Assembly (NCBI RefSeq): GCF_028453695.1
Contig: NC_135782.1
Span: forward strand, 12,028,001 to 12,092,000
Direction: 5' to 3'
DNA: 64,000 nt
Source of the DNA: Augochlora pura
Lineage: Eukaryota > Arthropoda > Insecta > Hymenoptera > Halictidae
Shown here: positions 34,571-48,400 of the stretch, piece by piece
Layout of the letters: each line of letters opens with the position of its first letter
Position numbering within the stretch: the stretch's first letter is position 1
Position numbers and translations under genes: made by a program
The notes under the pieces: model-generated
The model's input: the letters and a program-made list of their open reading frames with translations, nothing else
Database searches by the model: none
Told to the model about the DNA's origin: nothing

Positions 34571-34960
34571 TTAACCCTTTGGCTACGGTAGACTTTGACA
34601 CGCACCGGCCGTACGGTACGGTACGAATTTACTCGCGTGTCCACTGGCTATGGCGAAGTTTTTCATTAGACATGCATTTCTGAGAAAGTATATTCAAATA
34701 TTCAAAATACCGAATTCTATTACATTAAACCAATATTCCTTGAAGTGAACATTAATTTTCAACAAGAAAAGGTCTACATTACCATAAGAGGAATTATAAA
34801 ATTTTAAAACGGCCGAAACAGGCGAAATTTGATCTGAACGCCTATTGACGCCTACAGTACCAGGAAGCCAACATGTGTAGGACGCCAATAGGCACCTACA
34901 GTACCGGGAAGCCAACATGTGTAGGACGCCAATAGGCGCCAACAGTAGTCAAAGGGTTAC
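34571..34960. mobile_element. piggyBac-type MITE with internal tandem repeat
   Basis: The left end is TTAACCCTTTGGCTACGG and the right end, inverted, is GTAACCCTTTGACTACTG (TTAA drifted to TTAC). The left 35 bp match the element at 24933. Inside, a 44-bp unit starting CTACAGTACC is repeated in tandem at 34852-34895 and 34896-34939. Confidence 0.75.
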
Positions 34961-37900
34961 CGTTAAAATTTAGCTGATTATTTTAAAGATGCAATCAAAA
35001 TTTAATCTTCGTTGGATAATTAATTGCAGACGCCAATTTATAGTAATATGTTAAGACAAATACTAAATTTGTTTTTCTACAAGTATGCAAAATTTCTACC
35101 TGTACGTATGTCTTTACACTTCTTATCTACATTTGTCGGCCCCATTTTATAAATGTTAATCAAGCTGCATTTCTGAAAGAAATGATCAATTCTAGTGAAA
35201 GTAGGCTACGAAAGTCGAGCTATCATTCGAAGCATATAATGTTTTCAATTTTTATGTTTTACATGTTTTTACGAAGTGTACCACACTGCTTCCTGTGATT
35301 CTTATAATTAAAGTAAAAGCAGGCACTATATTTCTGAACAGATCCAGCAATTTATTAATTTACTTACCAATTTTATTTTTAATCGGGTTAATTTTAAATT
35401 CACCAGTTACATACATGTGTATTTCCAAAACAAAGGTCTGACGTTAAATTCTCAAACATTATTAACCGTCTGCTCCCAAAAGGGAGTACCATTAGCTTCA
35501 TTATTTAAAGTTGTGCCACTCTACAATGCCTGATCAGAATTACAATTGTAGTTACACTTGGGCACCTTTTCTTGGAACCCTATAATGAACATTTATAGGG
35601 AGAAATTGCCAATATACAACTAATGTATATGTGTACTGGTTTCTTAAATCTTACTCCATTTAAAATTCGCTTAAAATTGAATCGGGACGGAAATTAACAT
35701 CTCTTCAAAGTTCAGTCAATCGTAATAACTCTTAACATTTCATGTTGTATAAGAACATATTTCTGTGCTATCTCCGCCAATTTCTATAAAATAAGTAAGA
35801 TCAATGTAAAATTTGAGTACTGTTAAATATGCGTTATCAATATCAGTAATAATACAATCGTAATTATTTTTGTGCTGATATTAGCCTAGATAATGTATAA
35901 TACATATGTGAATTCTAAAAGCATATTAAAATTGATTTTGAGATTAGATAATCGGCTTTTTTTGAAGCAGCGATCAAGTTGTCTAAATAGTACTGTTACG
36001 AAGTTTCGTAAATCGCACTGATGTCGGTCAATGAAGAAGATTGGAACTGCAATAATGTGAACAAATTCGTCTCAACAATATGATAGAATGATACAATATT
36101 ACAATTTACCAAAATTATACTTGTTCAATTTTTTTAAAAATTGAAATTCAAGTTAATAATAAACCGTTTTAGACATTTGTAAAGGTTAAAAATGTTTAAA
36201 TAACACGTCGTCATATTACTCTAAATAATTACTTTTATCAATAAGATTTCCAGTTTTACCTGTTTTTTAAATTTGCTTAAGTGGTATGAGTATGCGAACT
36301 CTCCCCTAAATATAGTTTGTAAATCCCAGCAATTTACATGCTTATTAAAACTTCAATTGAAACCAGTCGATGTTGTTATAAGCTGTTAACATTTAAGATT
36401 TCAATGAAATTTTCGTCCTGTATATAGATTAAGGAGATCTACAAAATGTGTTTGTTTAAAGTTTCGTTCTAGGCTCAGATAAAAAATTGTGGAAACATTT
36501 TTTTATCATTATGTGTAACAACAAAATTAAAAGAGGTATTAAAACAGGTATTTTAGTAATTGTACGGTTCTAACATCTCCAAAGATTTAAAGCCAATAAT
36601 TCCAGTTTTAAAATAGTTATACAGTTCTAAAAAGTGTTCAAATACTTTTATTATTCACTGTTGTTAGTTTCAATTTCTATAATATTCTGGAGTGTTTCAA
36701 ATTCTTTGAAATCTTATAAGAAGAACCGCTAGAATTGGAAATAGCTTTTTGAGAAAGAGTATCTGAAGCTTGTATAGTGTATCCAATGCTGAAAAACCTT
36801 AACAAGCTTGTTTCACAATGAGCTCCTAGTTTTAAGAAAAGCGGATTTCAAGTTTTTCTGCACTACAGATAAAGAGTAACGCCAAAGTAGTGACCCTACA
36901 ACCAAGAGCTTCATTAACTATTTACAATATGTAGATATATACATAAGTGGAACATCCACTTATAGAATTTTCTGATAAAACTGTTGAAGAATACAAAAAC
37001 AGATTTTCTCTTTTCTACAAATGACGATAATACGGCAATCGACGTGCAGAATTCGGTTTTCAAAGCATGGTAGCACAAGTAAATTTTATTTTAAAATAAC
37101 AAACAAATTTTTTTTAATCCATATTAAAATAACTGAAGAAGTACGCGGGAAATTTCGAAAGCAATGATTACAAGAGAAATGGTGAACGCTTGAAAACAGA
37201 AGTTCACTTTTACTTGTTAGCGACAACGCATTTTTTTAGAGAAAATCTGAAACGAGTGAATGAGTGAGGCTAAAATACAACAGGATTCGTCTCTGTGTGA
37301 CGTATCCGAACAGGTGAAGTCGGGAGCTCCCTTTGCACCGATCAGATCCTGCTCGGTACGAATATCGATTGGCCATGGCAATCAGTCAATTGTCATTATC
37401 ATCTGATTGCTATTATATTCACATAGCTACGCTCTCACTCTTACACATTACACTGTCCTTTTCTATCTCACATGTTTCTGGAAAGATCTGGCCACAGAAT
37501 GGGGGAAGGCGAAGCCTTCTGGAAAGGGGACCGTGATTGACCCCTCGGCACTTTCCCCAGAACTTTCGAAGAAAGCATTTCTTATATGTTTATTTAAAAA
37601 TTTAATATATATTTCTAACATACTAAAAAAGAAATGCGTAAAATTCTTCGTAATTTCTGGTTAATTCAATATTTTAGAACTCCCGTAAGTACTTCACCAG
37701 CTACTTTAATGTAGATTAAGAAAAAATTTCATTTTTTGTTCTAGGAGAAAATTTACGACACTTGTGGTGCAAGCCCCGGAAAACCACATGCTGCACGTCG
37801 ACTGCTGTACTACTGTCATTTTGAAAAAAGAATAAAAGAAATTTACGTCCTAATCTACGCCCGTAATAGTGGATATATTGTGGATATCTTGTTTATTAGA

Positions 37901-39766
37901 AATATATTATTCTCGAAATTTGGTTTCGTCGAGTTTTCTAACTTGGTAAATAAATCAAGGGCTAATTAGATACGGTATTTGATTAGTAGTTTAATGTTGA
38001 ATAACAAAGCACGACCCTATGTTCTATATTTCATTATCTCAGAATAAAAGAGCGACTGTACCATGCGACATTACATGTTGCGGGCGATCCTAATGTGTTC
38101 CCAGAATATTTTCACATGTCAGGATTTATTGTGGAATACGCGAATTTAATAAGCGCATGAAAAGAAACAAGCACTCAAATCAACATGTTTACTTATTTAT
38201 AATATAGACAAAAGAAAGATTAATGTTACGGTGGGATCAAAAAGCACGTGTTGCGCGTACGACTGCTGGATCGAGAAGAAGGAAAATCAGGGAGGGGAAG
38301 AACAAAAGCTAGCGGGACCTTATTAACGAACGCGCATATCGATTACACAATGGCAAGGCCAATTCTGTCCAAGAACACTAGATCTAGCCGATTCTCTAGA
38401 AATAATCATATTTCCGACATCATAGTATGCTGATTTCGTGGTGTATTCAACACTAAGGAGCATAACTGTAGAATTGAATATAGTTTTGGGTATTTCAGAC
38501 TTCCAGATGGGAATAGAAAAAAGTTGATTACATGAGGTGAAAGGGTACGATATATATATAAAGTCTCCCGTCAGCTGTTTCATCGTAACTATTGTAAACG
38601 CTACATCAGGAACATGTAATAGAGCAGAGCACAACAAAATCAAAGTACATACTTTACTATTTAATGTCGAGTTTAAGCAAAGTCAAATAATTTTCAAACT
38701 AATTTGTAGTTAAATTGTGTACAAGCATGCAATATGCAACTTTTATGTAAAATATATGAAGAATATGATATATGCAAAATATACAAGAAAAATATATATT
38801 TTAAATTCTTTAATGATGATATATAATTCAATCAAAGCTTTATTTGTTAATAAATAGGAAGTGAATGAGATAATAAATATGAATAAATAGTTTAGTAATT
38901 ATACCATAATGTAGAACAATTCCTTAGGTGAACTATGACGCATATGTAACAAAACCATTTTTTCCATTTTTCAACCATTTTTTTCGCCGAATTTGCAAAA
39001 AGCAAACAATAATTAGAAAGTGGATTTTATGCATTTATGGCAAAACTAAGCAAATGCAATTTAAAATGAGGAGAATGAATTAGGTGGAGAATACCAAAAT
39101 ATTAGTTCCAGTAAAACAAAATTATTAAAGGAAGAATATCTTACTATTTATTTTTTACTTCCTACAAAGTATACAGAAAATTTTTATTTTACATAAATTT
39201 TCGCAAAGTAACAATAACGGAGCTGCAGAAACGGTAATAGAAGTAATTCGATAACAGTAAACAATTGTTCGAAAAATTTTATTTTTACAACCGTGAGAAT
39301 CATATGCCAAATATACAAACATACATAACTATTCAACCGTTGAATTGAAGAGCTCTTGCAAAAAAACTCTAACAAATGTTTTAGACGGTACGAAAATATT
39401 TCCCAATAACAAATTATTTATTTAAAAAAAAAGCATAAAAATATCCACTATTAGTCCCATTAATATGTATGTATAATACAAATTCCACGAAGAATGAAAT
39501 CATATTTGCTAGATGTATGTATAATAGGTACGTATTTTGAATTTCTAACTCGAACCTCATTGCGAATTTTTCTTGCGATTAGATGACAATTACGAAAGTT
39601 CGTCGATTTATAGAAATCCAGAAATAATTTTCGAATATTTGAGATAAGAATCTTTACGCAAAGAAAATATGGTAATTGTTGAGAATAAATGTTGAGCTCC
39701 GACAGATGCTCGACTGGCACAGTCAACCAAACTATTTTCAACCACCGCAATCATGGCCAGTGCATC
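34961..39766. other. Gene-free stretch, mostly AT-rich
   Basis: No convincing exon. At 36434-36500 lies a copy of the GTTCTAGGCTCAGATAAAAA motif shared with 48495. At 37260-37560 and 38240-38330 are somewhat GC-richer patches sharing a weakly similar tract (ACATGCTGCACGTCGACTGCTG near 37786 and ACGTGTTGCGCGTACGACTGCTG near 38246), of unknown origin. Confidence 0.4.
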
Positions 39767-39948
39767 CACGAAAAGTCACTACGCAAGGCGACATGTAGCA
39801 TCTACCGATTAACATTGTAATTCTGGAATATGATGGCGACACGACGCAGTTCAGAATGTTCATCCGGTAGATATTCGTCCCATACCGCTGTACAGGTCTA
39901 TCGCGCATGCGACGCGTAGCCTCACTTCTTGCGTAGTGACTTTTCGTG
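39767..39948. mobile_element. Small inverted-repeat element (182 bp)
   Basis: A perfect 20-bp inverted repeat, CACGAAAAGTCACTACGCAA at 39767-39786 and its reverse complement at 39929-39948, encloses about 140 bp of non-coding sequence that is more GC-rich than its flanks. It looks like a MITE, but flanking target duplications were not clear. Confidence 0.65.
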
Positions 39949-41439
39949 ACAGTACTAATCACAACTCAAACATGCGGACATCACGTGACAAAAACGAAAA
40001 CTCTTTATAAATAAATCACGACATTGATAACATGAGGCAATAAGGTACCATTTTCACTGACAGCTTCACGCTTTTCTATCGAAGACGATTTCAAACATGC
40101 ATACGCACTAAAAAGAAAATTCGTCAATCACCTGTCGACTTCATACATAACTAACCGCGATAGAATCGAACTGACGATGAATATTTTATGGTAAGAAGCA
40201 CTCGGCATTTCTAAGTAAAATGCAAACCACTTATTTATTTGCAAAAGTTTATTCTTTCGCCTTCCATCTGAGGTAATATACATATGTTGACGCTCTCCTC
40301 AGTTTTCAAAACATTTCTCAAACACTGAAGAAGAAACAGAATTTCGACTTTTGTTACTCCAACGTATAGTATAGTATGTTTGCACGATGCACAGGTTCAA
40401 TAGCTGTAACAATAAGGAAATATGGCACATATCATAACTCCAATACATTTTAATTTATGCATTGTATGAGCTGTAGAATAACAGATTGATGTATTTATAA
40501 AAAAAATTCTTGAAATATATTCGATGAGGCCAAAAAAAAATAATAAAACCCAAAAAATCTATTAATACGGACAATTAGCTTAGGGAAAGATTTATAATTT
40601 TAAATTTAAATAATTCTAAACTTTGCATTAAATTTTTCAAATATCTCTTTGAATATCTTTATCAATCGACGCATCTGCATAATAAATAAATATTTTCGGC
40701 GTTGGAGCGTTAAGCGACAATATCTCAGTTAGAAAAAGATCAAAATATGTGGTATTATTCTTTGCAACTGAAAAGATATCGATTGGAAAACTGTGTCAGA
40801 AATAAACCATTTCTTATAGTCTATACTTGTAAAAACACAATGTTACTATAACTTGTGTTAATGAATTTGATTAAAAAATTTCAAGTTGTCATAAATATGT
40901 ATGTATAACAAATAACGTTTTATTATGTATGGTTCAGTTATAATATTGTTGATTGTTTCATTAGAGTCATAACTTCCTTTTTATTTTTACTGTGCAAAAT
41001 TTCAAATCTGTAACTTGGTCCGTGAGGTTAATTAGACTAAATTATATTGTGCTCTTTTCCACCCATTTCCCCCTACGGTGACTTTTTAAAATTTAAAATA
41101 AAACAGCAAAACAAATATAGAATATTTTCAGATTTTTCGGTTACAAGCTGGGATTATCAAAAATAAAAAATAGAAAACTGAAAAAAAAACAGAAAATTGA
41201 AAATTTCTCGAAAATTAAAATATGGTATATTTTTACATCAATCCCATGATAAAGTACTATCACAAACAGTGCGCTTAATTTTTCCCAGATTTCCCGTCCA
41301 GATAAAAAAGAAACCATTTTTACGTAGAAAATGCAATTTGAGAGAAAAAAAAAATTGAAATGTGCACTTTGCAAGATACTTTTTATAATACATAACATAT
41401 GTATAACATATACTATATTTGTGGATTTATAAACACTCC
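39949..41439. other. Gene-free AT-rich stretch
   Basis: Nothing recognisable. Confidence 0.4.
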
Positions 41440-41580
41440 TCAATCCGCTATTTCGATTTCAGGTACCAGAAATATCTTAGGGCTCGATTTCAATTTCGGG
41501 TGCCGTAACTTTCCGGGAACCTAAGAGTTACGGATATCCGAACTTGAAGAAAGTAACAGACCCGATTTTAATCCGAAAAA
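41440..41580. repeat. CGGGTAC-related dispersed repeat, copy 2
   Basis: Words such as TTTCAGGTACCAGAAAT, TTTCGGGTGCCGTAACTTT and CAGACCCGATTTTAATCCG resemble the stretch at 23400-23600. Confidence 0.35.
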
Positions 41581-44157
41581 AACCTACTAACTTCTACAAC
41601 ATATAGCAAACGGAAGAACTGAAAACATAGGTTTATTCTAGAATTTTACCAACTGAAACGTTTCCGAATCCAGTGACAATTTTTTTCACGAATATGTGGG
41701 CCATGAGTTCCAAGACTGGATCCTCCCCTTTACAATAAGCTTTCACGACTTAGTGCACGACCAGTCGTTTTATGAAATAGACACGGGGAATGAGTTCGGT
41801 CGTGTAAGAGTCCTTTCATTCGAAGCTCAGTAGGGTGACTATACAAAAATCGTATATCAAAGTTTTAGGAGTCATTACAAAAGAGAGACTACACTTCTGA
41901 AATCTGTAGTAGAACCAGACGTGAAAAAAATTTTTCAGTATATTTTCAGACGTCTCAATCTGTAACATTTTCCATAAGGAGCATGGCTCCACCTGTTACG
42001 TTATGCAAAAACATGTTACTACAAAATGAACGATGTGTTGCACAAGTAGAAATTGCAAGATTTAAAGCGAGTCTTTTCTTAGTGATGAACGGTACTCTTA
42101 TACCTCAGTAACTCTGAGCTTATGAAGAAATGCTTAAGGAACAAATGTTGTGGTAGTAATCTTTTTTTTGAGATCATATTTTTCGAGATTTGTAAATAGT
42201 GTTACATATCTCTGTTATTATATCGTGATAGCTAAGATCAAGACGAGTCCAATGATCTGTAATATCACCAACTTTGAGTACGAATAAATTAAAATTGATA
42301 TATTTAGAAATAGACAAGAATGCTGAAATAACTACAATAAAGAGATTAACAATGACAAATTTATTTGAATAAATCTTCAAAATTATTTGCATTGTCTCCC
42401 ACACATTTTTGAATTTGGTTCAACTTGCAGCCGATTTTGGCGTGACAATTACAAATTTTGACGAGCACTGCGATGTTCACCGGTTTAAGATCAGTTGAAG
42501 GTCATGTTATATAATAACAGAAATATATAAACCTATTTTAAAAACATCGATGACTTTAAAATGTTGAAAAATATGACCTTTAACAATAGATTTACAGAAT
42601 CCGTTAAAATGACGGGTCACTCATTTGTTAATGTACTATTATTCAAATTAAAGATACATTTATAACTTGTTCAATATGTTACTTTTGGCTAATATTAGAA
42701 TATGGTAATGCTCGTTCAAAATCAGAATAAATCGTTACTTTCATAAATCTATATAAAACGGCTGCTTTTAGTACTCCTTATATCTATTGTTAAAAAAACA
42801 ATTTCCGTAAAAACATGTGTTACTATGTACCAAACAATTTGTTCCTTAAGCATTTCCACCTATTAATACTGATACTATAGATATCGCTTTGTAACTGTAT
42901 TACCGAGATACCCTGTATTTCTAGATACTAAACATCGATTTTCCGTCGAAAGGATTCACTTTCGAAGCTATGTCTATTGGACATTTTTTATTTCCCTCGC
43001 TGAGCACCATAAGTCCTCAAAGTATTGAAACACTTTTTCTTATCACCCTATATATCAAATAAAATTGGTCAAGTTAATAGACTTTTTGACTCAGGTAGAT
43101 TGCTATTTCGCAAAAAAGTTTACTTCTATTCGAGGTACTACCAAAAAGAATGTTAGAAATTGTATAGATAATAGAAAAACGCACACTATTCTAATGAATA
43201 AAGAAGGCTGTTTCTACCATATTCGTCCCATATTTCTTTAAAATTCCATTATAAGTGGGCATGGTTCTGTACAATAACAAAAGTAATATTATTTATATGT
43301 CTCTACGAAAAATCCTACCAAATATACTCAGGTTTCAGAAGCCCGGAAAATACAGGTGAATACTATATATTATATTGTTATTTTGTGCATATACAAAATC
43401 GTACTAAAAATTCTTGGTTTTAAATAAACTCAGTCTTGCGACATAATGACGAACGACTGAATCAGACTGCGTGTTTGCATATAAAATATTCGACATCTTT
43501 GTTATTTGTTATTATTCAATTTTCAATTTGTCTGTGTTTTTAAATATCTGCAGGTTTTTAACACGTTCTTTGTTACGTCAACCACAATAGAGCATGATGA
43601 GATGTGTTCGATCTTAAAAGTAGTTCACCTCTACACTGATGAACCGAGTATACCAAACTTGTTTGGGTTTGTTGAAGATGTCCGTAATATGCGCAAGTGG
43701 GCGATGGTAAAAACGATCGGTAACGAAAGCGAGTGTCCTCATCGAAGATGACGCTGTCGTCATCAACTGTGCTGATTATGTCGCAGCTAAAACATATTTA
43801 TAATTATTACAATATTAAAAGCCATAACTTTAACGACGATCTGTAAAAATTTCATATAAAATGAAAATAAGAAGTAATTATTTTAAATAGTTCACTTCTA
43901 TTCGATAGGTATTTTCAACGTTGTTACGTTAAAGTAAAAATAATATCGATTTATTTGAGATAATAGGATATTTGTTTTCAGTTCATGTTCCTCCGAGTTT
44001 CCATTAATTATCTGAGGCAATAGTCCTCACGCAACAAGAAAACACTTCTGTGTATATTCCTGTTTAAATTTCCCATCTTACTAGCGCTAGCAGTAAGAGG
44101 AAGTAGGGCAAATAGTTAGAAAAAAAAATGTAAACACAAAAGTGCCACCTTGTCGCA
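41581..44157. other. Gene-free stretch with decayed transposon ends
   Basis: No convincing exon. ACCCTGTA and CACCCTATA words near 42910 and 43050 are probably relics of CAGGGT-type transposon termini. A tract near 42128 (GAAATGCTTAAGGAACAAA) recurs inverted near 42845, suggesting a decayed inverted-repeat element of about 0.75 kb. Confidence 0.35.
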
Positions 44158-44300
44158 TGAAGACTTTATTCAATTAATAACTCGTTAACAAAGCCGCGGA
44201 TTGCATTTCGGCAAAGGAAAAGGTTACTTGAAATGGCCTCAGGAACCCATTTCCTCCCATTTCCCAGAGTATGTAGAATTTCGAAACATCCTGTACATAC
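44158..44300 (-). mobile_element. MITE fragment, same family as 8634-8925
   Basis: Read on the minus strand it gives TACAGGATGTTTCG, then CTTGAAATGG-type subterminal sequence, ATGCAATCCGCGGCTTTGTT and AACGAGTTATTAA. One terminus and the core are present; the other end is lost. Confidence 0.7.
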
Positions 44301-45304
44301 ATCAATATCGCCTTTCGAATATATTTTAGCATACTGGTATGAAGTATTTAATAAGAAAGTAGAATAGAATCGGTTAAGATAAACTAAAATATAAAGAAAT
44401 TAGTAGAAATTGAGCTAAAATTGAAATTAAAATAAGACAAAGTCGATTAGATTAAGATTTAAAGTACGGTAAGTAAGTTACGGTAGCAGAGGCTAAAATA
44501 CATAGAATCAGATAATAATAAAAAAATTGTAAAACGAATGGATACCTAAAAAGGAGCAACAAGATGCGTAGATTTGGTTTTTAGTTTACACTGCTTATCA
44601 CTTTGCTGACTGACATCATTTTCGTATTTTAATAAAGATTTTTTTGTATAGCTGAAGAAGAGATCTATAAAGAATAACGTTAAAAAATATGGGTACAATT
44701 TTACGTTCACTGTTACAGTTTATATTGTTGCAAAGTGGATTTCACTTTTATAAACATTTTTTATTGTGGATTACAATATGATTGATGGACCTAGGACAGA
44801 CATATGTTCCATTTTTAATGTTATTATATGAAAATGTAATCGTATCGATTTATTTCAGATAATAGAAGTTTCAAGTAATGATTTATTTCGTTACTCTTTT
44901 ATTTCAAATGTGACAAGAAAAATAATTCTCAAAATGAGATGCATTGGAAACATTTTATTTGAATCTGTCAAACGCGGAATTGACTTCCGTTTAATTTGTT
45001 TCACAATGGAAACTTCTTTCGTCGCAATCGGAAGTTATATTATCACGATAAGGTAATACAAAAATATCGCTCTTCGCTTGTTGAGTATTTATTTTAACAA
45101 AATATTTGATGACACATTGAGATGGTATATAAATATAATATTTTCAATTTACATAGAGTTAATTAAACAAACGGAAGTAATTATTTCACGACATAATATT
45201 TTGCAATTGGAACACAAAAATTTCAATTCATTTGTCAAACTTTTTGAATAACACAATTTACACTTTCTAGTTACGTTTGTTCTTGGAGAAATTGATGGTA
45301 TATG
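44301..45304. other. Gene-free AT-rich stretch
   Basis: Nothing recognisable except a weak GAGATCTATAAAG repeat word near 44660. Confidence 0.4.
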
Positions 45305-45480
45305 TACAGGGTGTCTAAAAGTATGTTACTTTAGGGAAATAAGGGATTTCTGAGGTCATTTGAAGTAACTTTTCTGTTAGCGCAAATAGAATCCGTGGCT
45401 TTGTATATGAGTTATTAACAAAAAAAGAGACACTAACCAATGAGAGGCGAACTCGGCTCGTGCAAAGCGCCCGGTATACT
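45305..45480 (+). mobile_element. MITE fragment, same family as 8634-8925
   Basis: Begins TACAGGGTGTCTAAAAGTAT, continues GAGGTCATTTGAAGTAACTT and GAGTTATTAACA, and stops after CCAATGAGAGGCGAACTCGG. The left end is intact, the right end is missing. Confidence 0.7.
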
Positions 45481-48400
45481 TATTTTAATTCAAGAATAAG
45501 TACTATTTTCTATTATGTCAAACGTTCGATGTAATAATTACTTACATATAGTTTTCTAATTTTCTTTTGACGCGAATATTCCATTTCAATTTAACAGCTT
45601 TTTTTGGTTTTCGAGCACTTTGGCATTGTTACCCATGTTCATGAATCACTGGGGCAAGTTGGCATCAACATTTTTCGATAATATGTATGGTTCGAGAATA
45701 TGGATGTTCTCGTAAAACAGATACATTTTCATTGTTAAAGGAGGTTTCGACAAATAGTACAGTATGTACTTCTGCATCGTTCTGCTGTAACATGATCTAA
45801 ATGTGATCGATATGTGTCGAATATTTGACCTGCATTCTTGTTAACAAGATGCCTTATCAAATTCGATTAAAATATACCATTCATTTTTCCAGAAATAAAT
45901 TTCATTTTGCTCATGCCAATCGTAGCAGCTGCAATCCATTAGTTACATATCTACGCGGCAGCTTAAAGCAATCTCAAATTTTTAACGTAATAAAAAGTTG
46001 TTGATATTGAAGTAATTTTGAAAAATGTGTACCAAATACAAAGCATCGGAAATAAATACTACATTTATTGCGACCAGAGAGTTGATTTCTTTTTTTAAAT
46101 ACATTTTATTGCAGCCTTTTGGTTATGATCTCACTTTTAGTATACAATTCAATAAAAATATTAAAAAATAAGTAGTTATGTAAAAAACGAAAAAGAGTTC
46201 CTTTCGTTCATTAAATTATTTGTGTAATATACTTTTAATAAAAATTAAATTGGAACTCCTATACATTCCAAAGTTAATTGTATTCAACGGCAACAAGTAT
46301 TTATATATTTTTGCATAATAATAAAAATAATTTTGCTAAACATTAAATTTCCTTTTATACGATATATCTACTACATTTTTTATTTACTTCTATTAACTTC
46401 GACATATGTTTTATTGTTTCTATTTCTATTTGGTTGCACGCATATTTTTAAAACTATCCTACGAAATAAACTTAGCGTACGTTGTCACTATACAAAATGC
46501 AATAAATGACAGAACTTGCATAAGTGACACACATTTCTAACTTAATATGTACTTTCTTTCTTTTTACAAACTATGACATATACTGAATGAGAAGTTACAT
46601 GTATACTAAAGGTTAGTGATTAATTGAAATAGTTAAAAAAATTACCTAAACTTCTTAAATCACTGAATTACTGTACATGTAATACTGTTATACAACATAT
46701 ATCCACATATTGGACCCTAGTAACATGATAGGTAAACATAAGCTTAAAACAATTTTTGATTTCAATAAATAAAATACTACTTTTATTTACAATGATGTAT
46801 TTATGCACTTTCATATTCGTATCGTTTCATCATCATGCTTGATAGTTGGTTCTAAATTCTTTAAAAATTGTTGACTCAATCAGTTTTCTTTATACTTTTC
46901 CTACTCGCATGTCATCCTAACATGCCATGCATGTTGAAGAATATAAATTTTCAGAATATTTTACTCTCGCTGATATTCTCATTCACATATGCTAATCTCT
47001 TTGAAATGACAATCATACTGAGGATGTGTATCTCCTCGAAAATCGACTATGAAAGCTATCATGCTACAAAATTCTTCTTTACACTTCAGATAACATAATA
47101 TTTCTTTCGTGGACAATAATTATCTTTTACTTTGCAATCGGTTGTTGATTGAATATAAAATGACTATATTTTATACTTCTCTTATGTGATTTGTTTCAAC
47201 CTGCATTACGTTTACCCTCCTTGTACAATATAATAATTGCTTTGTATAAGTTATTATTGAGACTTAATCACTGGTTAAAATGTAATATCAATTGGAACTG
47301 AACCGCAAAAACAGGATCAATAATATCAGCGTAAAACAGACATTTCACGAGATTATTGAAATTAACATATTCTCGTTTTCCATTACTTTATAAAATATAG
47401 TAGTATATTATATTTGCAGTATATTACGAACAACTTTAGGTGCGGCATTCTATCTAAATAAAATCTTTTCATAAAAAATAAGTGTATCTACACTTGCACG
47501 AGTATAATATAATAACAGTAATAGTAACGTATACAATAAAACGCATACGATAAAATGAAACAGAGTCATTTTGAAATATGAAATAACTGCAAAAGCCGCA
47601 TAATGGTCAGCTGCATTTAATAAATCATTTTTTATTGTTAATTTCGTGCAAATGTTGGTACCGTTTCTTTTCATTTGCGTAGAATTGGGCTCCAACAGCA
47701 CACACGCAGTTTCGTCGTTGTAATTGAACCGGCCCTGTTATTGTTTGTAATACTCTGTTGCTGCATTCTCCATTTAAATGCAGGGAGTGTATTCTATTTG
47801 CATCCAAATTCCAAATTCTCGGTTGCGTTAGAAATGATAAGTTGATGCGATGAGTCACGGAAGTGTTCGAACATTTCGGACTACGATGAAAATCAAATTA
47901 CGAAACTTGTAATACTTTTAGTCTGCTACTAACACGTAAGCGTTATTATTATACCACATTCTAGCTATGCGAGATTTCAGATATTGCAAATAATATTTAT
48001 AAACTATTTCTTCCGAATGTCAGTAATACAAACGACACAGAACAATTTAAACAATTAACCCTTCACAATGCTATGTTGAGTCATACTGAACATTGCCTTT
48101 TTTACATATATACATTTTAATGATTTACATTATGTTCATGAATAATACAACTATTACACGGTATACAGGATGTCCTATTTAAGTTTAGGAAAATTAATAA
48201 GGAAAATTGGAAAATTTCATAGATATGTGATTTATAAGAAACAAATTAAAAATTCTTTTTAAAAATCTTCAATTTGATGAAATGTAAGAGAAGCTTCGAA
48301 GAAGAATAATTGAAGCTTTTGAGAAGAATAATTGAAACAATGTATTTTCTACATCTCTATAAGTTATTTGCCTGCTGAAAATTTCAGTTTTTCGTAAGAA

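Noticed and set aside
34694..34942. 82-codon minus frame with an internal repeat
   Set aside because: Produced by the 44-bp tandem repeat inside the piggyBac-type MITE.
47625..47858. 77-codon minus frame
   Set aside because: No recognised motif, and the position is isolated in AT-rich DNA.
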